This document shows, piece after piece, positions 20,780 through 21,297 of a stretch of DNA of 21,297 bases. The stretch's first letter is position 1; every line of letters starts with the position of its first letter. Location: IMG/VR virus record IMGVR_UViG_3300044815_000137, positions 1 through 21,297 of that record. One strand, given 5' to 3'. Below the pieces are notes generated by a model, which did no database searches, was not told where the DNA came from, and worked only from the letters and a program-made list of their open reading frames with translations. A program made the position numbers and the translations under genes. The stretch is from a virus.

Positions 20780-20846
20780 CGGGTTATTTGACGTTTCACC
20801 CTGAAAGCAGGCCGCTTATTGTGCGGTTACAGGCCGGGTTATTTGA
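20780..20846. repeat. Directly repeated CGGGTTATTTGA boxes
   Basis: CGGGTTATTTGA occurs exactly at 20780-20791 and 20835-20846, 55 bp apart. A weaker related copy (CAGGCCGCTTATTG, from about 20807) lies between them, and CAGGCCG precedes both the weak copy and the last exact copy. Such spaced repeats upstream of an integrase gene are typical of arm-type recombinase sites or repressor/activator boxes. The assignment is inferred. Confidence 0.5.
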
Positions 20847-20959
20847 TGGTCCGCAGGCCGGGCGTCAGGCGGCTGAGGCGGTTTCGCGAACGCTGCCGGA
20901 CAGCACGCGTTTACCGCGCTGCATCACTGGCCCGATATCGCCGCCGCTGCGGGTCTCTG

Positions 20960-20975
20960 GTCGCCGATCGGCGAC
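20960..20975. repeat. Perfect 16-bp palindrome
   Basis: GTCGCCGATCGGCGAC reads the same on both strands. It sits in the gene-poor stretch upstream of the recombinase operon and contains a central GATC. It may be a dimeric regulator site or chance in GC-rich DNA. Confidence 0.35.
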
Positions 20976-21170
20976 ATGGTGTCTGCAGGCGGGGCGTAAC
21001 TCCCGCTGGCGCCGTTCCTTCCGAGCCGTTGGTCCGGACACTCCTGCCGGCAACGGGCGAACCGCTCACCGTGATGTTGAGGACTGTGTCGGGCGGCCAC
21101 CTCCCCCACGCGCCGCGGGAGGCCACTTCTGCGGGTCCACTTTCCCCGCCGCTGCAGATTGCTGGCGCGC

Positions 21171-21296
21171 CTAGTCCATCCAGGCGCGCATCTGGTCGAC
21201 GGTCCGGCCATCGCCGGTCGCGAAGACCGCGCACTTCGTCGCGGTCACCGCCATCGCAGCGATGTTGCGCCGATCGGCGTCGTTGAGCTCGACCAT
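21171..21296 (-). CDS. Small protein at the right edge (start uncertain, possibly partial)
   Basis: From an ATG at 21296 the minus strand encodes 41 residues, MVELNDADRRNIAAMAVTAT followed by KCAVFATGDGRTVDQMRAWM and Asp, ending in TAG. Composition is normal protein-like (LNDADRRNIAAMAV; DGRTVDQMRAWMD), unlike the shadow frames nearby. Only one base remains upstream in the window, so the RBS is not visible and the real start may lie further out. I recognise no family. Confidence 0.5.
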   Translation of the reverse strand: MVELNDADRRNIAAMAVTATKCAVFATGDGRTVDQMRAWMD

Positions 21297-21297
21297 G

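Larger units (their letters stand above)
20725..21170. other. 446-bp region without a convincing gene
   Basis: Several overlapping frames of 60-150 codons are open on both strands. None has a good RBS, a recognisable motif, or a clear composition bias, and the plus-strand one is very rich in Arg, as expected for out-of-frame GC-rich DNA. The left part (20749-20846) holds a palindrome and repeated boxes and is AT-richer, so it may be a control or recombinase-binding region. The right part holds a perfect 16-bp palindrome and otherwise nothing I can name. A divergent small gene or repressor cannot be excluded. Confidence 0.5.

Noticed and set aside
20819-21286. Plus-strand 155-codon frame in the right-hand intergenic region
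   Set aside because: Extremely rich in Arg and Ser/Pro with no RBS or motif, and its right end lies antisense to a more protein-like small minus-strand gene.
1-21297. CRISPR arrays, tRNA genes, rRNA and insertion sequences
   Set aside because: I looked for regularly spaced repeats, cloverleaf-like segments and terminal inverted repeats with a transposase and saw none.

Overview
The window is part of a tailed-phage genome, most likely a prophage or temperate phage of a high-GC alphaproteobacterium (Caulobacteraceae-like). That host guess is inference from base composition, codon use and the kind of structural genes; no host gene is present to confirm it. Nearly all genes lie on the minus strand, so the biological order runs from high to low coordinates. 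They are packed tightly, mostly with 1-4 nt stop/start overlaps (TGATG, ATGA, GTGA).

Right end (about 21.3-18.9 kb, minus): a small gene at the window edge, then about 450 bp without a convincing gene but with an imperfect 22-bp palindrome and repeated CGGGTTATTTGA boxes. Next comes a translationally coupled chain: tyrosine recombinase, 40-aa protein, 67-aa protein, and a DUF3164-like protein (a family typical of Mu-like phages). Middle (18.9-16.9 kb): a lone plus-strand 63-aa FlbD-like gene that meets the DUF3164 gene at a shared CTAG stop. It is followed by a 100-bp array of four adjacent hairpins, then a minus-strand Com-like zinc-finger regulator, a D12-class DNA adenine methylase, an HNH endonuclease and a 71-aa protein.

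Left two-thirds (16.9-0 kb, minus): a complete HK97/GTA-style siphovirus morphogenesis module in canonical order. It holds small and large terminase, a small membrane protein, portal, prohead protease, major capsid, two small head genes, head-tail connector, head closure, a putative virion protein with a signal-peptide-like N-terminus, a small protein, tail terminator, tail tube and tail assembly chaperone (two overlapping frames, candidate -1 frameshift). These are followed by an HK97 gp10-like protein, the tape measure, two distal tail proteins, a DUF6950/NlpC-like protein and a tail-tip protein cut by the window edge.

How it fits together: the structural genes build a long non-contractile-tailed virion. 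Terminase plus HNH package DNA, and the methylase modifies phage DNA, perhaps under translational control by the Com-like protein as Com controls mom in phage Mu. The recombinase suggests site-specific integration. The most unusual part is the Com/methylase/hairpin-array/FlbD-like segment at 18.3-18.9 kb. No lysis genes, repressor, replication genes or tRNA genes were recognised in the window.
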